This document shows, piece by piece, positions 53,315 through 62,132 of a DNA stretch of 64,000 nucleotides. How positions within the stretch are numbered: the first letter of the stretch is position 1; each line of letters opens with the position of its first letter. The notes under the pieces were generated by a model. That model saw only the letters and a list, made by a program, of their open reading frames with translations. It did not search any database and was not told where the DNA came from. Source of the DNA: Paenibacillus sp. Soil750 (GTDB lineage Bacteria > Bacillota > Bacilli > Paenibacillales > NBRC-103111); the NCBI RefSeq assembly GCF_001428045.1, contig NZ_LMSD01000034.1, positions 1-64,000 of the forward strand, given 5' to 3'. The position numbers were made by a program, and so were the translations under genes.

Positions 53315-54039
53315 ATTCGGAAGGTAAAATTCTAGTCGTTGAAGATGAAACTAATATATCTGAGGTTGTTAAGTTATATTTGGAGCACTCGAATTATGAA
53401 GCTATACAATTGTTTCGCGGTGGTCATGTACTGAAGACCATCATGAACGAGAGGCCAAGCTTGGTGTTGCTTGACATTATGCTTCCAGATATTTCTGGCT
53501 ACGAGTTGTGTGAGCAAATTCGAAAAATGGATGCGCCTTTTCATCATACACCGATTATTTTCTTAACGGCGAAAGGGGAGTCCTTGGACAAGCTGAGAGG
53601 CTTTAATTTGGGTGTAGACGATTATTTAGTGAAGCCCTTTGACCCGAACGAGCTCATTGCGCGGATTAAGGCAGTACTTAGGAGAACTATGCAACCGCCT
53701 GCTGATATGACGGGTCCGCAAAGCTCTCCTCGTAAATGGTTGGAAATGGGAAATATTATGATCGACTTAGAGCAGTATCGCGTTACGGTTGGAGGCAATC
53801 GTATTGAATTAACACCTAAGGAGATTGAATTATTGTTTTTCTTAATGAGCAACCCGGGTCGTGTATTTACACGTGAAGATTTACTGGGGTATGTGTGGAA
53901 TTTTGATTTTACAGGAGGCACACGTACCGTAGACGCGCATGTGAAGAACCTAAGGAAGAAGTTAGGCCAGCATGAGACTTGGAATATTCAAACCCTTTGG
54001 GGGATTGGGTACTCGTTTGAGGTTGTACAGCATGTTTAA
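53311..54039 (+). CDS. response regulator, OmpR/PhoB family
   Basis: A 242-aa regulator. The receiver (1-120) has EDE near residue 10, the phospho-acceptor in LVLLDIMLPDISGYE, and DYLVKPFDP. The C-terminal winged helix contains ELTPKEIELLFFLMSNPGRVFTREDLL and the recognition helix TVDAHVKNLRKKLG. It is ATGA-coupled to the DUF309 gene and overlaps the kinase gene by 8 nt. The likely targets are the downstream lipoprotein and exporter genes, by context. Confidence 0.94.
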   Translation: MNSEGKILVVEDETNISEVVKLYLEHSNYEAIQLFRGGHVLKTIMNERPSLVLLDIMLPDISGYELCEQIRKMDAPFHHTPIIFLTAKGESLDKLRGFNLGVDDYLVKPFDPNELIARIKAVLRRTMQPPADMTGPQSSPRKWLEMGNIMIDLEQYRVTVGGNRIELTPKEIELLFFLMSNPGRVFTREDLLGYVWNFDFTGGTRTVDAHVKNLRKKLGQHETWNIQTLWGIGYSFEVVQHV

Positions 54040-55507
54040 GCGTTGGGTCATGGGGAAATACAATAGCTTATATATTAAACTATTCCTCTCTTTTCTCGCG
54101 ACCTGTGTGCTTTTTTTTATTGCGCTTTTCGTGTTTTGGAATTCTTATTTTACCGATCTTTTCTATAAGGATAAAATCGAACTTCTTGAAAAAAGGAATA
54201 CAGAAATTATCCGATTATTGGATTCCGTTCAGGATGGCACGATTTCTACACGTGAGTTGAAATATACGGTTCGGATTTTAGCTAGAAGTATTAATGGACA
54301 AGTCTGGCTCGTAGATGACAAAGGAAACATAGCGAATGGTTCTTCAGATAGTGAAGGAAGAGCGATTCCGAAGCAGATGGACACTTTATTCATTGATGGT
54401 CTGCACGGACGTTCAGGACATAGCATGATAAGTCTAGAAACGCCGGATGGGAAACGAAATTTATTTGCCTATTATGCGCCCTATCAATTGAATGAACAAC
54501 CGATGGTCATCATTCTTCATTTCCCTGCAGGCGATATTAGTGAGGTCATCTCTGCAGTGCGTCTTAACCTCTGGTTACCTTTGCTGTTTTCTCTCATCGC
54601 AGTTGGCATTATCCTGTTCGTAGTTTCCCGTAAACTTGCAGGGCCGCTGCAACAAATGAATCGTGCAGCTTTAGAATTAGCTCATGGAGATTTCAAGACG
54701 CGTGTTCCTGTCAATTCACAGGATGAAGTTGGGCAGCTGGCTAGAAGTTTTAACTTTATGGTGGAGAAGTTGGAGGAGTGGGAGGAGACGAGGCAGGAGT
54801 TTCTGGCTAATGTCTCTCATGAACTCAGATCACCTTTGACATCCTTACGTGGTTTCATCGTTGCCATGAATGATCATATTATCCCCCAAGAGAAATATCC
54901 GCATTATTTACATATTTGTGATCAAGAGGTACAGCGGCTGCAACGACTTGTCACAGATCTTCTGGACCTTGCTCAGATTCAAAATGGGGTGGATGTATTT
55001 CGATTACGTCCAGTTGACATTATCGAATTAGTTGAGGACTCACTCGAGTTATTGAAGCCTGCTATTGTGGAAAAGAACATTTCATTGCATCTCATTTTGC
55101 CTGACGAAAATACGGATGGTTGTTTCGTGCAATTAGACCCCGATCGATTTGCCCAAATCATTCGTAATTTAATGTATAATTCGTTGAAATTCACCCCTGA
55201 AGGGGGCACTTTAACTGTTGCATTAGAAGAGCATCAGAAAGAAGTCCATCTGTATATTAGAGATACAGGAACTGGGATGACGGAAAGTGAGTTATCACGA
55301 ATCTGGGATCGATTCTATAAAGCGGATGAAGCTCGAACATCCGATTCGGATGCAATTTCGGGAACAGGGTTAGGACTGACCATTGTGAAACATCTGGTCA
55401 CGGGAATGAAAGGTAAGGTTTCCGTACGCTCCCGAATTGGGGAAGGTACGGAGTTTCGCATTATTTTTCCAAGGAATCTCGAAATGTTCACAAAATCGTC
55501 ACAATAG
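54032..55507 (+). CDS. sensor histidine kinase, HisKA type
   Basis: A 491-aa kinase. TM1 about 14-36, an extracellular domain of ~130 residues, TM2 about 172-195 (WLPLLFSLIAVGIILFVVS), then HAMP (KLAGPLQQMNRAALELAHGDF). The H box is NVSHELRSPLTSLRG and the N, G1 and G2 boxes are NLMYNSLKFTP, DTGTGM and GTGLGLTIV. ATG 54032 follows GAGGTTG by 6 nt and overlaps the regulator's end; the frame open from 53972 is antecedent sequence. An intrinsic terminator lies 25 bp after the stop. Confidence 0.93.
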   Translation: MFKRWVMGKYNSLYIKLFLSFLATCVLFFIALFVFWNSYFTDLFYKDKIELLEKRNTEIIRLLDSVQDGTISTRELKYTVRILARSINGQVWLVDDKGNIANGSSDSEGRAIPKQMDTLFIDGLHGRSGHSMISLETPDGKRNLFAYYAPYQLNEQPMVIILHFPAGDISEVISAVRLNLWLPLLFSLIAVGIILFVVSRKLAGPLQQMNRAALELAHGDFKTRVPVNSQDEVGQLARSFNFMVEKLEEWEETRQEFLANVSHELRSPLTSLRGFIVAMNDHIIPQEKYPHYLHICDQEVQRLQRLVTDLLDLAQIQNGVDVFRLRPVDIIELVEDSLELLKPAIVEKNISLHLILPDENTDGCFVQLDPDRFAQIIRNLMYNSLKFTPEGGTLTVALEEHQKEVHLYIRDTGTGMTESELSRIWDRFYKADEARTSDSDAISGTGLGLTIVKHLVTGMKGKVSVRSRIGEGTEFRIIFPRNLEMFTKSSQ

Positions 55508-55532
55508 TATCATACTTCATACACATTTTTCA

Positions 55533-55563
55533 CCTATCCTTTTGCTGATGGATAGGTTTTTTT
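55533..55563 (+). terminator. terminator between kinase and LTxxQ lipoprotein
   Basis: CCTATCC pairs with GGATAGG across a 10-nt loop, followed by seven T. Only 17 bp separate it from the next start, leaving no room for a promoter between. Confidence 0.82.
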
Positions 55564-55580
55564 GTGGAGGTGTATATTGG

Positions 55581-56192
55581 ATGAGCATTCGTACACGCAA
55601 TATTTTGCTGTGTGTGATCCTCACGACCTTCTTGTTAGTCGGTTGTACCAAACAGGATATTGGACAAACCGAATCCTCTGCAACTGGGAACCCGACTATG
55701 CCTGCTTCCACCCAAGTCTCGCAAGAGCTCCCTATGGCTGAAGATGTACAGAATGCAACAGAACAGCGGCTGGTTATGCTATTTCAAGGGTTAATCGTGA
55801 TGGATCGACAACCGTTGTTAGCATTGACTGCAGAGCAATCTCGATCCATTTTGCCCATCGTACGCAAAAGTGAAGAAGAAGGCAGCATTGACGAATCCGA
55901 ACGTAAAGCCGTCATCCAATTGTTAACGAATGAACAGAAAGCTTATTTGGATGAACAATCGAAGCAATTGAAGCAACGTATCGCGGAACGAGTGAAAACT
56001 CACAGGGAAGCGTTAACGGCGGCGGAGAGGGAGCGATTTGTAAACGCTTTCGAAAAAAGGAGGAAGTCTGAGCAGCGGGTTGAAGCTGGTGTGACAGAGC
56101 AGGTAAACAATGTTGTGCCATCTCTAGACACACGAGGAATGGGGACCAGTGTTGAAAAGCAATTAATCGAAATGCTGATCTCGAAGTTGTAA
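55581..56192 (+). CDS. lipoprotein with two LTxxQ motifs (Spy/CpxP-like)
   Basis: A 203-aa lipoprotein. Signal 1-21 with lipobox LVGC (Cys22), a Ser/Thr/Pro linker, then a highly charged helical domain. It carries LTAEQ (82-86) and LTNEQ (115-119), the paired LTxxQ motif of the Spy/CpxP family of envelope chaperones and Cpx regulators. The C-terminal half (KQLKQRIAERVKTHREALTAAERERF) is strongly helical. It sits just after a two-component system, as cpxP does beside cpxRA. ATG 55581 follows GGAGGTG. The Spy/CpxP relation is inferred from motifs, not proven. Confidence 0.72.
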   Translation: MSIRTRNILLCVILTTFLLVGCTKQDIGQTESSATGNPTMPASTQVSQELPMAEDVQNATEQRLVMLFQGLIVMDRQPLLALTAEQSRSILPIVRKSEEEGSIDESERKAVIQLLTNEQKAYLDEQSKQLKQRIAERVKTHREALTAAERERFVNAFEKRRKSEQRVEAGVTEQVNNVVPSLDTRGMGTSVEKQLIEMLISKL

Positions 56193-56234
56193 GGTCATGT
56201 ACAAGCGCACAAATGCTAAGGGGGAAGTAACAGA

Positions 56235-57980
56235 ATGAAATTTTTTCGCAGTAAATGGTTCATTTTGATTGTGGCAATTCTCGTTTGCGCGGGTGGTTCC
56301 TATGCGTATCTAACGAAAGGGAAGAAATCGAAAGCAGCAGAGGCCAAAGAAGTTACGGTTGATGTTAAAAAAGGGAACATTCGCTCCTCCGTTTCGGGAA
56401 CAGCTCAATTTGAGCCCAAAGATACCCAAACCATTTCGTCTACGGAAAATGCTAGCATCAAATCGATTAACCTGACACGTAATCAAGCGGTTAAAGCGGG
56501 AGATGTGCTTATCGAGTTGACAAGTTCAAACTTGGAAAACGATCTTCAAGATGCCAAGGTGACTTATGAGCAATTGGAGAAAGATTTGAATACGAAGCAG
56601 CAACAAAGAGGAATAACAGGCGTAACGGCGCCAATTAGCGGGAAATTAACGTATGCCAATATTGATGTTGGTGCAACGATTAATAAATCAACGAAAATCG
56701 CCACAATTGGCGATGCAAGTACATTAACAGTAACCTTGCCATTTTTTGTGGAGGATGCTGCACAACTACATAAAGGCGATACCATAGACATAACGGTTGA
56801 TGGTTTCATGATCACCAAAACAGGAACGATAGCGGCCATTTCCAAAGACCCGAAATCGGATGGTAAGGGTGGTAAGCTTGTCGATATCGATATTCAAATT
56901 AAGAATGACAATTCCATGGATGCAGGATTGAATGCAATGGGATCTGCAACGATTGGCGGACGTACGGTTGATTCGCAAGGGAAAGCCGCACTACAGTACG
57001 TACAAATTGCTACAGTACTTGCAGGTACGACGGGCAGTATTTCCACAATGCCTTTCAAAACAGGTGTAATTGTACACCAAGGTGATCTGCTTGCCTCCTT
57101 CCTAAATGATACTTTAGACGATGATATAACGACGGCGCAAGCTGCGCTAGAACGTCAGAAGTTGAAAGTGGATGCGGCACAAGATCGTGTAACGGCATTG
57201 AAAATTCTAGCTCCTTTCGATGGCGTATTCTCAACAGATTTCGTGAATAAAAAAGTGGATATTCTTAGTAACTTCAGACCGGGAACAAGGGTTACAAGCG
57301 GGACTCAATTTGGTACTGTAGCAAGTTTTGCCAAAATGCAGCTTCCTGTGCAAGTGGATGAGCTTGATTTACCAAATATTAAAGTGGGGATGAAAGCGGA
57401 AATTAAGGTTGACTCTTTCCCAGGACGCACATTCCCAGCAGAAGTGACACAAGTTTCTACGGTTGGTACAACAACGAACGGTGTAACGTTCTACGATGTT
57501 ATTTTAGCCACCGAAAATAAAGATAATGTGTTGAAATATGGGATGACGGCAACAGGTGAAATTTTGATTCAGGATAAAAAGGACGTGCTGTATATCCCGC
57601 CTGAAGCGCTTCAACTGCAACGAGGTAAACGTGTTGTAACCGTGAAGAAAGCGGATGGAACATCAGAACCTGAACATGAAGTGAAAATTGGTATTCGTTC
57701 GACAACACAAATTGAGATCACGGATGGACTTAAAGAAGGCGATAAAGTCGTATTGCCTGCGGCTGTTAGAAGACAGCAAAATCTAAGTACAGATGAGATC
57801 AATCGCTTAAGACAGCAATTCCAGCAAGGCGGTGGAGCAGGTGGCTTTGGCGGTGGCGGAGCAGGTGGCTTCCAGCAAGGTGGAGCAGGTGGAGCTGGCG
57901 GAGCAGCAGGTGGTAATGCTGGAGGCGGAGCTGCACAGCGTACTACCGGTGGTGGTAATGCCGGTGGCGGTAACAGATAA
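56235..57980 (+). CDS. MacA/HlyD-type efflux adaptor with Gly-rich tail
   Basis: A 581-aa membrane-fusion protein. N-terminal anchor (about 6-26), then a first barrel-sandwich half (SVSGTAQFEPKDTQTISS), a short coiled coil (NDLQDAKVTYEQLEKDLN), a second lipoyl-like half (LKILAPFDGVFSTD) and beta-barrel and membrane-proximal domains ending QLEITDGLKEGDKVVLP-type. The last ~50 residues are almost pure Gly/Ala with Gln, Phe and Asn. It pairs with the MacB-like ATPase and permease directly downstream. Confidence 0.9.
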   Translation: MKFFRSKWFILIVAILVCAGGSYAYLTKGKKSKAAEAKEVTVDVKKGNIRSSVSGTAQFEPKDTQTISSTENASIKSINLTRNQAVKAGDVLIELTSSNLENDLQDAKVTYEQLEKDLNTKQQQRGITGVTAPISGKLTYANIDVGATINKSTKIATIGDASTLTVTLPFFVEDAAQLHKGDTIDITVDGFMITKTGTIAAISKDPKSDGKGGKLVDIDIQIKNDNSMDAGLNAMGSATIGGRTVDSQGKAALQYVQIATVLAGTTGSISTMPFKTGVIVHQGDLLASFLNDTLDDDITTAQAALERQKLKVDAAQDRVTALKILAPFDGVFSTDFVNKKVDILSNFRPGTRVTSGTQFGTVASFAKMQLPVQVDELDLPNIKVGMKAEIKVDSFPGRTFPAEVTQVSTVGTTTNGVTFYDVILATENKDNVLKYGMTATGEILIQDKKDVLYIPPEALQLQRGKRVVTVKKADGTSEPEHEVKIGIRSTTQIEITDGLKEGDKVVLPAAVRRQQNLSTDEINRLRQQFQQGGGAGGFGGGGAGGFQQGGAGGAGGAAGGNAGGGAAQRTTGGGNAGGGNR

Positions 57981-58008
57981 GGCTGCCCTGAAAGGAGCTA
58001 TTTCTTTG

Positions 58009-58728
58009 ATGAATATCATTGAACTGAAAGATATAACGAAAACGTATAGGCGCGGTGAGGAAGATCTTCCCATTCTACGTAACATATCGTTATCTGTTGC
58101 CGATGGAGATTTCGTTGCCATTATCGGGCCCAGTGGATCCGGTAAATCGACACTGATGAATACGATCGGCTTGTTGGATGTGCCAACATCAGGCAGTTAC
58201 ACCTTGGACGGTGTCGTAACGGAGCGTATGAGTGATAATGAATTGGCAGAGCTTAGAAATCAGAAGATCGGCTTTATTTTCCAACAATTTAACCTGCTTC
58301 CAAGACTAACCGCGATGGAAAACGTTGAGCTCCCGATGATCTATGCTGGCATTGCTAAGAAAGAGCGTAAGGAACGTGCGAATGCGATGTTGAAAATGCT
58401 GGGCATGGGAGAACGTGGTCATCACCGGCCAAGTGAGCTGTCAGGCGGTCAACAGCAGAGGGTAGCCATTGCGCGTGCATTGGCGATCTCACCTTCGCTG
58501 ATTCTAGCGGATGAGCCGACAGGTGCTTTGGACTCGCGTACAGGTGAGGAAGTGCTGGAGCTTATCCTGCAACTGAATGCACAAGGTAACACCATTGTTC
58601 TCATTACGCATGATCATCATATCGCGGATAATGCAAAGCGTGTCGTTGCCCTCCGCGACGGCGTCATCGTGGACGATTATCGGAATGACACGAAGAAGTC
58701 GCTAGTGCAGCAAGAGGTGAGTGTATGA
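58009..58728 (+). CDS. MacB-type ABC exporter, ATP-binding protein
   Basis: A 239-aa ATPase of the LolD/MacB/FtsE type. Walker A GPSGSGKSTLMNTIG, Q-loop FIFQQFNLLPRLTAMENVELP, signature LSGGQQQRVAIARAL, Walker B LILADEPTGALDS. ATG 58009 (or TTG 58006) follows AAAGGAG; the longer frame from 57832 is only the Gly-tail region of the adaptor read out of frame. The stop overlaps the permease start as ATGA. Confidence 0.94.
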   Translation: MNIIELKDITKTYRRGEEDLPILRNISLSVADGDFVAIIGPSGSGKSTLMNTIGLLDVPTSGSYTLDGVVTERMSDNELAELRNQKIGFIFQQFNLLPRLTAMENVELPMIYAGIAKKERKERANAMLKMLGMGERGHHRPSELSGGQQQRVAIARALAISPSLILADEPTGALDSRTGEEVLELILQLNAQGNTIVLITHDHHIADNAKRVVALRDGVIVDDYRNDTKKSLVQQEVSV

Positions 58729-59903
58729 AGGTAAATGAACTGATCCGGATGTCCCTTCGGACGATCATTTCAAGTCCGCTGCGTACATTCCTGACCATGC
58801 TTGGCGTTATTATTGGCGTAAGCTCAGTTGTCACACTCGTTTCCATCGGACAAGGAACTTCGGAAGCTATTGCGAAGCAATACGAGAACATGGGAACGAA
58901 TTTGCTCGTCGTAACCGCGACGGGGAATGGGCGTGCGACACAGCTCAGTTATGATGACTTGATGAATTTCGAGAATTTCCCAGAATTCAAATCCATTGCA
59001 CCAACGATGTCCAAGAATGGTTCTAATGTCAAATATGATCGCACGCAAGAAAAATATAACGTCCTTGGAACGAATGACCGCTATTTCGACATCATCAAAG
59101 CAACAATCGACAAGGGTCGAAATTTGTCGCCGACAGACCTTGAATTTCGTTCGAATGTAGCCATTCTGGGAAGTGAAGTCACGAAGAAATTTTTTGGGAC
59201 ATTGAATCCAGTTGGTGAAAATATCAACATTGATGGTGTTGTTTTCAACGTGATCGGTACACTTAAGGAAAAGGGATCCAATATTGGAGGAGCTTCTGTA
59301 GACAGTTCAGTTATCGTGCCGTTAGAATCTGCTAGACGTCAATTCAAGCTGGGTCAAATTCGAACAACGTATGTCGAAGCACCTACGAAGGACGATATTT
59401 ATACTGCGCAAGAGACGATGAAGCAGTACTTGACGTATAAATTTAAGAGCGATACTGGATTTGTATTAACGAATCAGGACGAGTTGTTGAAAGCACGGAC
59501 TGAAGCAACGAATACACTTACGAATCAATTAGTGGCGGTTGCTTTGATTTCCTTGCTCGTCGGTGGAATTGGAATCATGAATATTATGTTAGTTACAGTA
59601 AGTGAGCGAACACGTGAAATTGGGATTCGCAAATCAATTGGGGCTAAGCGTCGTAATATTTTGCTTCAATTCCTAGTGGAAGCGGTCGTTATTAGTGGTA
59701 TGGGTGGTTTAATTGGACTGCTGCTAGGCATCGGATTCTCATATGCTTTACCGTATTTTAGTCCGAAGCAGTCGACCAGTCTTTCCTTTAATGTAGGCCT
59801 TTATTCTTTCTTATTCTCTGTATTAGTCGGAGTGGTTTTCGGTTTATATCCGGCAAACAAAGCATCTAAACTGCGTCCGATCGACGCATTGCGTTCTGAC
59901 TAA
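58725..59903 (+). CDS. MacB/FtsX-like ABC exporter permease
   Basis: A 392-aa four-TM permease. TM1 (LRTFLTMLGVIIGVSSVVTLVSIG), a MacB-type extracellular domain of ~210 residues, then three TMs with the FtsX signature GGIGIMNIMLVTVSERTREIGIRKSIGA. Such mechanotransmission permeases move or release substrates outside the membrane and often handle peptides or lipoproteins. ATGA overlap with its ATPase; the 716-aa secreted protein starts 24 bp later. Confidence 0.93.
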   Translation: MKVNELIRMSLRTIISSPLRTFLTMLGVIIGVSSVVTLVSIGQGTSEAIAKQYENMGTNLLVVTATGNGRATQLSYDDLMNFENFPEFKSIAPTMSKNGSNVKYDRTQEKYNVLGTNDRYFDIIKATIDKGRNLSPTDLEFRSNVAILGSEVTKKFFGTLNPVGENINIDGVVFNVIGTLKEKGSNIGGASVDSSVIVPLESARRQFKLGQIRTTYVEAPTKDDIYTAQETMKQYLTYKFKSDTGFVLTNQDELLKARTEATNTLTNQLVAVALISLLVGGIGIMNIMLVTVSERTREIGIRKSIGAKRRNILLQFLVEAVVISGMGGLIGLLLGIGFSYALPYFSPKQSTSLSFNVGLYSFLFSVLVGVVFGLYPANKASKLRPIDALRSD

Positions 59904-59927
59904 ATGTAACTACAAGGAGGACTCCCA

Positions 59928-62078
59928 GTGATCCAACAACGTAAGATGAAACGACTGCTCAGCCGTTCGGCTTTATTGCTAACCGCTGCAAGCTTTTTAA
60001 CACTTCCTCTGGCAACATCAGCTTTCGCTGGCAAGGAAGGTGTATTTCTCAGTGATTCCGTCTATTTTACTCTGGACAAAGTGTCGTTATCGGTTGGTGC
60101 CGAGGATGGTTCGCTTCGTTTCTCATTAGGCTTGAACAATCATAGTGATACAATCGTCGATTTCAATAATTATGGCGTAAAAGTCATTGATGCCAATGGC
60201 ATTACGTATACTGCGAAGCTCAATGAGAAGGTTGTTGCACGTGTGAAGGCAGGAGAAACGGGGACGTTTAAATTTACGTCAGAAGTTCCGAACAATCTGA
60301 CACCTTCCGATTTGAAGGTAGATATTTTCCGATGGAATAATAATACGACATCTGATATCGGCGCGCTTTCTGTCGAATCTGCGATGGTCGAAACAGGTCA
60401 AACGTTGGAACAACAAGCCGTTATTAACTTAAAAGAGATTGATACGACGCTCGCTGAAGAAACGTTAGTTACCGCTAAATTAGGACAAAGCTATAAAGTG
60501 TACAAAGATGGCGTGTGGATGGTCTACACGGATCTGACTCTGTCTAACGAAAGCAGTGCCAGTGTGAAGCTGCCAGATGGACTAGAACTCAATTTCCAAG
60601 ATAGCAAAGGGTTGACGTATGGCGCTCAGTTTGTAGCTAATGTAGGTGCCTTGCTTCCTGATCAGCCTGTGACAGCGACGCTTCAAGCAGCTGTTCCCGC
60701 TACACTGGATACGAGTAAATTATCATTGCTGTTCTCGCCTAAAGGAAAAGTGAAAACGACACTTCTGGGTACACTGAATGCAGCTAAAACCTTCTCAGTA
60801 GGCCGTCTCAGTGACAAAATTGCCTACCCGAATAAAGATGCGAGTGATGCTTTGAACGGGCTAGTTATGTCGACCTCATGGGCATCAGCTGTTCAGCAAA
60901 CAGATGGGTTACATGTGCAAGCGAATGTGACATTGACGAACGAAAGTGATGGCATTGTTACAGTTCCTAACTTGACTGGAGAATTCCAGGCGAGTCGTAG
61001 TAATGTAGGTGTGACATCGAGCGATAATGCCGTTCGTTCTGCCTACTTATCTCCGAATGAGTCGACGACGTTCCATTTCCAAGGTGTTGTACCCGCTTCA
61101 CTTAATGCAGAAGCGTTACAACTGGTCGTACTGGAGAAGCAAAGCGCGGCTGCCTCCACAACTGCAGGAGCAACTACAGGAACAGGAACGGGATCAGGAA
61201 CAGGTGCTGCAGGTAACACGGATAATTCGAAGCAAGTAGCTTCGCTGCCCGTTTCCGTGACTTCACTTGCAGGTGCAGGTGTTGCTGGCGAAGCGACAAC
61301 TTATGCTGCTGCGTCAGCGTATAAGATCGGTGAACCATTTAAGCTAGCCTCGACGAATAGCATGGATTCGAATATGGACATGTCGCTCGTTGAACTAGGA
61401 ATGAGTGTGAACACAGACTTCGGGTATAAGACGGTAGTTGCGAAGTATAAACTAACGAATAAAAGCACGACAACATTGGCTTTGCCTGATTTCCAAACCG
61501 ATCTGACGAATGAAGATGGCTACACCTATACAGGTGTGCGACAAACCAATGTGGCCAAAAACATTGCACCAAACACGAGCTATGTGTTGAATTATTCTTA
61601 CATGGTGCCAGATAGTGAGGATGCAGATAAACTTGCACTAAATCTCTATGATACGAACCGTTTGGCAGTTGGTTCATTTAAAACGGAAGTGCAGCCAATC
61701 CCAGAGACGGGACCAATCTCTGTGTATCCATTTACGATCGACTTCGACGATTACTCGCTTAGCGCTACGTATAGTAAAGATGGGTCCTATAGTTATCGTT
61801 TGCGATTAGATCTAGATGTTCAGCGCCAAGCACAAGTCATCACAGATGCGAATTTCTCTTCACTCGTGTTTGAGGTTGTAGATACCGAAGGACGCTTACT
61901 GAGCTCCAAACCAATGACCTTTACAGGTCAGCAAAGGATTTTGTCTGGCGTTCAGTTCCTCGAATTTACCAATATTAGATCTGAGCAACTGAATACAGGC
62001 TCCTATTTCAACATTTATGAGGTTATCTCCACTCCGAATGGTGAAGCGAAACGCTTGATCCGTACGATTAAGCCATAA
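59928..62078 (+). CDS. large secreted protein of about five beta-rich repeats, unknown
   Basis: A 716-aa exported protein. Signal peptide about 1-34 (TSAFA-GK). Five divergent units of about 80-110 residues share the pattern beta strand, LxxxLxLxNxS, LxxxFxDxxGxxY, then a P-x-L/T-x-x-x-L closing segment, for example LGLNNHSDTIVDF, LTLSNESSASVKL, VTLTNESDGIVTV and YKLTNKSTTTLAL. A Thr/Gly/Ala-rich linker (about 408-435) separates units three and four. The units recall DUF4352-like Ig folds, but I cannot name the family. GTG 59928 follows AAGGAGGA. It is the last gene of the exporter group and may be its substrate or surface partner. Confidence 0.75.
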   Translation: MIQQRKMKRLLSRSALLLTAASFLTLPLATSAFAGKEGVFLSDSVYFTLDKVSLSVGAEDGSLRFSLGLNNHSDTIVDFNNYGVKVIDANGITYTAKLNEKVVARVKAGETGTFKFTSEVPNNLTPSDLKVDIFRWNNNTTSDIGALSVESAMVETGQTLEQQAVINLKEIDTTLAEETLVTAKLGQSYKVYKDGVWMVYTDLTLSNESSASVKLPDGLELNFQDSKGLTYGAQFVANVGALLPDQPVTATLQAAVPATLDTSKLSLLFSPKGKVKTTLLGTLNAAKTFSVGRLSDKIAYPNKDASDALNGLVMSTSWASAVQQTDGLHVQANVTLTNESDGIVTVPNLTGEFQASRSNVGVTSSDNAVRSAYLSPNESTTFHFQGVVPASLNAEALQLVVLEKQSAAASTTAGATTGTGTGSGTGAAGNTDNSKQVASLPVSVTSLAGAGVAGEATTYAAASAYKIGEPFKLASTNSMDSNMDMSLVELGMSVNTDFGYKTVVAKYKLTNKSTTTLALPDFQTDLTNEDGYTYTGVRQTNVAKNIAPNTSYVLNYSYMVPDSEDADKLALNLYDTNRLAVGSFKTEVQPIPETGPISVYPFTIDFDDYSLSATYSKDGSYSYRLRLDLDVQRQAQVITDANFSSLVFEVVDTEGRLLSSKPMTFTGQQRILSGVQFLEFTNIRSEQLNTGSYFNIYEVISTPNGEAKRLIRTIKP

Positions 62079-62085
62079 CGACAAA

Positions 62086-62128
62086 TAAAAAAGAGTAGGT
62101 CCAGTAAGAACTGGATCTACTCTTTTTC
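62086..62128. terminator. bidirectional terminator after secreted repeat protein
   Basis: AAAAAGAGTAG and TCCAGT pair with ACTGGA and CTACTCTTTTT around AAGA. It serves this gene and the convergent carbonic anhydrase gene. Confidence 0.92.
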
Positions 62129-62132
62129 TTTT

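Noticed and set aside
57832..58008. N-terminal extension of the MacB-like ATPase
   Set aside because: These codons are the Gly-tail of the adaptor gene in another frame. AAAGGAG before 58009 sets the real start.
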